DNA of 8,551 nucleotides. Source: Methanoregula sp. GTDB lineage: Archaea > Halobacteriota > Methanomicrobia > Methanomicrobiales > Methanospirillaceae. The position numbers were made by a program, and so were the translations under genes. Below the pieces are notes generated by a model. That model had not been told where the DNA came from and did no database searches. It worked only from the letters and a program-made list of their open reading frames with translations. The DNA is taken from positions 1-8,551 of the forward strand of contig NZ_PIZH01000055.1 in NCBI RefSeq assembly GCF_002835825.1, written 5' to 3'. How positions within the stretch are numbered: position 1 is the first letter of the stretch; the number at the start of each line of letters is the position of its first letter. This document shows positions 5,547 through 8,551 of the stretch, piece by piece.

Positions 5547-7210
5547 ATGCCTGATAACATGTTCGCTACGATTGAGATCGCAAGCAGAGAGACCGCCGGG
5601 GTTACCGATGCACTCCTTGTCGAGGGAGGCGAACATGCTGACCTTGCATCAACCGTGGCCTTCTCCCTTGCCAAGCAGAGAAAACAGGCGCCGGTCAAGA
5701 TTGCGCAGGACCTTGTTCTCGACCTGAAGAAGCGACCGGAACTTGCCGGCATCACCATCGAGGCAAAGGGGCCGTACATCAACTTCATCTTCGGGAATGC
5801 ATATGTCAGCAACGTGATCCGGGCTGCGGTGAAGCCGGGATACGGGAACCTTGAGAAAAAGACAGAGCGGGTCGTGCTCGAACACACGAGCGCCAACCCG
5901 AACGGCCCCCTCCATGTCGGCCATATCCGGAACTCGATCATCGGCGACACGCTCGCCCGGGCGTTCCGGAAGGCCGGGTACCCGCTGGAAGTCGAGTACT
6001 ATGTCAATGACATGGGCCGGCAGATCGCCATCGTGGTCTGGGGATTCAACAACCTGGACAACACGCAGCTGCCGGGAGAGAAGGAGGATGCCCACATCGC
6101 CCGGATCTACATTGCGGCGAACCGCGAGATCGAGAAGGACGAGGGGATCACCCAGCAGGTCAATGTCCTGATGCAGCTCGTGGAGAGCGGCGATCCCGCT
6201 ACCGTGGAGAAGTTCAAAAAGGAAGTCTCCCGCTGCCTCGACGGGTTCCGGGTCACGATGAAGGACCTCAATGTTGCCCACGACAAGTTCGTCTGGGAGA
6301 GCGATTTCATCCGGAACGGGAGCACGGAAGAGATCATCGGCAGGCTTAAAGAGAAGCCGCAGGCGAAACAGGACGAAACGCTCTACCTCGACCTCTCCGA
6401 GTTCGGGTTCGAGAACAAGTACGTCATCCGCCGGAGCGACGGCACCTCGGTTTACGCAGCCCGCGACCTTGCGTTCCATGCATGGAAAGGGAAGAACTTC
6501 GACCGGGTGATCGACGTCCTCGGGGCAGACCACAAGCTCATCGGCGCCCAGCTCCAGTGCACAATGAGGTGCTTGGAGAGAAGGTTCCCGAGATCGTCTT
6601 CTTCGAGTTTGTCTCGCTCCCGGAGGGTTCGATGAGCACGCGGGCTGGCAAGTTCGTGTCGGCAGACGACCTCATCACCGAAGTACGCAAGCGGGCCTTT
6701 GACGAAGTCACGGCACGGAGGCCGGAACTTCCCGAAGATGAGCGCAGGAAGATCGCAGCCGCGGTCGGGCTTGCCGCCATCCGCTACGATATCGTTAAAG
6801 TCTCACCGGAGAAGAGCACGGTCTTTGACTGGAAGGAGGCGCTTGACTTCGAGCGGCAGAGCGGCCCCTACATCCAGTACGCCCATGCCCGTGCCTGCAG
6901 CATCCTTGAAAAAGCCGGAGATTTCACCGAGTGCTTCGAGCTTGAGACCGAGCAGGAGATCGCGCTCGCCAAGCAGATCGCCCGCTTCCCCGGCATCATC
7001 GAGCGAGTGGTTGCGGAACTACGGCCGAACATCCTTGCCATCTATGCCCGCGAACTGGCGGACACCTTCAACTCGTTCTACCACTTCGAGCAGGTGTTGA
7101 AGAGCGAGGGAAAGGTCAAGGACCGACGCCTGACGCTCGTTCTTGCGGTCCAGAACACCTTAAAAGAAGCGCTCGAAACGCTCGGGGTCGATGCCATCCG
7201 ATCCATGTGA
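5547..7210 (+). CDS. argS: Arginyl-tRNA synthetase, frame broken by an apparent one-base deletion
   Basis: Class I synthetase that charges tRNA-Arg with arginine in the cytoplasm. Frame one (from 5547) encodes the N-terminal additional domain, the HIGH-type motif in HTSANPNGPLHVGHIRN (HVGH at 123-126), YYVNDMGRQ and the rest of the catalytic core to IGAQLQCTM at about codon 340. There the frame changes: conserved sequence resumes one base earlier, in EVLGEKVPEIVFFEFVSLPE, then the KMSKS-equivalent MSTR (6632-6643) and the anticodon-binding domain. The natural C-terminus VDAIRSM has its stop at 7208-7210. The joined product would be about 554-555 residues, normal for the archaeal enzyme. Read literally, the first frame ends at 6635 and lacks the MSTR loop and anticodon domain. 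It starts immediately after the prf1 stop and its end overlaps taw1 by 20 bases. Confidence 0.93.
6564..6570 (+). other. Frameshift point in argS
   Basis: Upstream of here the codons read ...CTC CAG TGC ACA ATG in frame with the 5547 start; downstream the conserved protein needs GAG GTG CTT GGA GAG or, with one added base, AAG GTG CTT GGA GAG. One A missing after the ATG at 6564-6566 explains the shift exactly and restores QCTMKVLGEK. No slippery heptamer is present. The precise base cannot be fixed closer than about codons 339-342. Confidence 0.85.
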
Positions 7211-8090
7211 GCCCCTGAGAAAACAGGGGTACCAGTTTTTTTCCAAGTCTTCGACAGCCGCGCTCAAGCCCTGCATGTGGTGCAAGCGGGCGCTTGCCGG
7301 CGGCGACATGTGCTACAAGCACCAGTTCTACGGGATCGACAGCCACCGCTGCGTCCAGCTCACCCCGACCCTCCGGTGCAACCAGCGCTGCCTCTTCTGC
7401 TGGCGCTCATTCGAGCACGAGCCCGCGGAGGCGGATGAGTGCCCGCCCGAGACGATCCTTGCCGGCATCCACCGGTTCCAGAAGAAGGCGCTCGCGGGCT
7501 ACAATGCGGTGCTCGACAATACGGTTACGGAGGAACGGTGGAAAGAGGCGCTCGACCCGAAGCATGTTGCGATATCGCTCTCGGGCGAGCCGACGCTCTA
7601 CTCGCGGCTGCCGGAACTGATCGACCTCTTCAACAGCAAAGGGTACACCACGTTCGTTGTCAGCAACGGGACGAACCCGGAGATGCTGAAGCGGTGCAAC
7701 CCGTTCCAGATGTACGTCTCGCTGGATGCGCCGGACAAAGAGACGTACGAACGGGTCTGCCGCCCGATGGGGGATTACTGGGAGCGGGTGCAGGAGAGCC
7801 TCCGGCTGCTCGGCTCGCGGAGGTCGGCGGTCCGGATCACGCTCGTGAAGGGGCTTAATGACATTGCCCCGGAACGATATGCCGCAATCCTGCAGGAATC
7901 GGGCGCACGGTTCGTGGAGATCAAAGGATACATGTATCTGGGATACAGTAGAAACCGTTTGGTCAGAGAGAACATGCCGGACCATGCGTATGTCCGGGCC
8001 TTTGCGGAGAAGGTCGCGGCCGCGTGCGATTACCGATACAAGGACGAGAACGAATTGAGCAGAGTGGTAGTTCTGGAGCGAAAAACATGA
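7191..8090 (+). CDS. taw1: S-adenosylmethionine-dependent tRNA 4-demethylwyosine synthase (TYW1/Taw1)
   Basis: Taw1 condenses pyruvate with N1-methylguanosine-37 of tRNA-Phe to make 4-demethylwyosine, using radical SAM chemistry. The 299-residue protein has the radical SAM triad C63-x3-C67-x2-C70 in [11 protein letters not shown]. Three upstream cysteines, C28, C41 (MCYKHQFYG) and C54 (HRC), have the spacing of the second 4Fe-4S cluster of archaeal TYW1. [10 protein letters not shown] and [10 protein letters not shown] follow as core radical SAM segments, and [16 protein letters not shown] near the C-terminus is characteristic. It lacks the flavodoxin domain of the eukaryotic enzyme, as expected in archaea. 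The ATG at 7191 overlaps the end of argS by 20 bases; it is chosen because LRKQGY at residues 9-14 is conserved and no better start precedes it. The stop overlaps the sepS ATG in ATGA. Confidence 0.95.
   Translation: MPSDPCEPLRKQGYQFFSKSSTAALKPCMWCKRALAGGDMCYKHQFYGIDSHRCVQLTPTLRCNQRCLFCWRSFEHEPAEADECPPETILAGIHRFQKKALAGYNAVLDNTVTEERWKEALDPKHVAISLSGEPTLYSRLPELIDLFNSKGYTTFVVSNGTNPEMLKRCNPFQMYVSLDAPDKETYERVCRPMGDYWERVQESLRLLGSRRSAVRITLVKGLNDIAPERYAAILQESGARFVEIKGYMYLGYSRNRLVRENMPDHAYVRAFAEKVAAACDYRYKDENELSRVVVLERKT
7212..7242 (+). terminator. Terminator-like hairpin plus T7 tract at the argS/taw1 junction
   Basis: CCCCTG (7212-7217) pairs perfectly with CAGGGG (7224-7229) around an AGAAAA loop. 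Six bases later there is a run of seven T (7236-7242). It starts one base after the argS stop (7208-7210), where a terminator would be expected, yet it also encodes conserved taw1 residues from LRKQGY onward. It may end or attenuate part of the transcripts before taw1-sepS, or may be coincidental coding sequence. Confidence 0.35.
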
Positions 8091-8551
8091 GATTCAATCC
8101 CGAAGACTGGAAACAGAAAGCGCACGAGAACTTCGAAGGCGCGTGGCATGAAGGGCCGTCGATCCTGACTCCCGCAGCGCACGCGGATACTTACCCGTGC
8201 CGGGTGTACAAGCGGGCGCAGGCCCACCCGGTCTTTGCCACCATCAACAAGCTCCGTGAGACCTACCTCTCGATGGGCTTTGACGAGGCCGAGGTCCCGG
8301 TCATCATTGACGAGAAGGACATCTACCGGCAGTTCGGCCCCGAGGCCATGGCCGTGCTCGACCGGGTCTTCTACCTTGGCGGCCTCCCGCGGCCGAACGT
8401 GGGGATCGCACGAGATCGTCTCGACAAGATCAACGCGATTCTTGGCAAGACGATGGCACCTGCGATTGAGGAGAAGCTCCGCGAGACGCTCCATGCCTAC
8501 AAGAAGTCCGAGATCGACGGCGACGAACTTACCGACGAACTCTCCAAGGTG
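8087..8551 (+). CDS. sepS: O-phosphoseryl-tRNA(Cys) synthetase SepRS, N-terminal part
   Basis: SepRS is a class II synthetase that attaches O-phosphoserine to tRNA-Cys. SepCysS then converts it to cysteinyl-tRNA, the indirect cysteine route of methanogens. The first 155 codons are present and still open at the right edge; the family is around 530-540 residues, so well over half is missing. The N-terminus [20 protein letters not shown], the motif-1 region from [20 protein letters not shown] to about residue 71, and [16 protein letters not shown] and GLPRPNVGI (99-107) match SepRS closely. The ATG overlaps the taw1 stop (ATGA) and is preceded at 8 bases by GGAG. Catalytic motifs 2 and 3 lie beyond the window. 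Other phenylalanyl-type class II enzymes do not share these segments, so the call is firm. Confidence 0.95.
   Translation, partial: MRFNPEDWKQKAHENFEGAWHEGPSILTPAAHADTYPCRVYKRAQAHPVFATINKLRETYLSMGFDEAEVPVIIDEKDIYRQFGPEAMAVLDRVFYLGGLPRPNVGIARDRLDKINAILGKTMAPAIEEKLRETLHAYKKSEIDGDELTDELSKV

Noticed and set aside
5649..6533. Long open frame (294 codons) on the minus strand opposite argS
   Set aside because: It is antisense to strongly conserved ArgRS coding sequence and its product has no recognisable motif. GC-rich third positions commonly create such open antisense frames.
6555..6580. Programmed -1 ribosomal frameshift in argS
   Set aside because: There is no X-XXY-YYZ slippery heptamer and no obvious downstream pseudoknot, and ArgRS is not known to use recoding. 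A missing base is the simpler explanation.
6482..7210. Separate second gene starting at the ATG at 6482
   Set aside because: Its first 30 or so codons are an out-of-frame reading of argS. Only from about 6566 onward does it show ArgRS sequence, so it is the 3' part of argS, not a distinct gene.
1..8551. CRISPR array, insertion sequence, integrase or defence system
   Set aside because: No regularly spaced direct repeats, transposase or recombinase motifs, or nuclease/toxin-like genes were seen on either strand. All sizeable coding space belongs to housekeeping genes or the two hydrolases.

Overview
The window is about 8.5 kb of gene-dense archaeal housekeeping DNA. It most likely comes from a methanogen of the Methanomicrobiales (Methanoregula-like); the order-level guess rests on remembered protein similarity and is only moderately sure. 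The archaeal assignment is firm. It carries archaeal-type uS12 and uS7, an aRF1 peptide release factor with NIKS and GGQ motifs, an archaeal TYW1 without a flavodoxin domain, and the start of O-phosphoseryl-tRNA synthetase (SepRS), an enzyme found almost only in methanogens and a few relatives. TATA-like elements precede the transcription units. No tRNA, rRNA, CRISPR array, transposase or integrase is visible.

There are three units. (1) On the minus strand, positions 1-983, rps12 is followed by rps7; rps7 runs off the left edge about ten codons short of its expected end. (2) On the plus strand, 1150-4237, queD-queE-queC make preQ0, the base precursor of archaeosine in tRNA. A NUDIX hydrolase and a predicted lipoprotein alpha/beta hydrolase follow, with gaps of 4 bases or less or a 4-base overlap, so the five genes look like one operon. 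(3) On the plus strand from 4272 to the right edge lie prf1 (aRF1), argS, taw1 and sepS, again abutting or overlapping. The 166-base divergent region between rps12 and queD holds a self-complementary TATA-like box, a perfect 14-bp palindrome, and a second TATA-like element that would make queD nearly leaderless.

The common theme is translation and tRNA maturation: ribosomal proteins, archaeosine precursor synthesis, termination, arginine charging, wyosine formation at position 37 and phosphoserine charging of tRNA-Cys. The main anomaly is a one-base frameshift in argS near 6566. The rest of that gene is full length and conserved, so I suspect a sequencing or assembly error rather than a dead gene. 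I see no evidence for an undescribed defence or mobile system. The items most worth checking are the argS frameshift, the terminator-like hairpin coding for conserved residues at the start of taw1, the long inverted repeat upstream of prf1, the palindrome in the rps12 leader, and the two hydrolases attached to the preQ0 genes.
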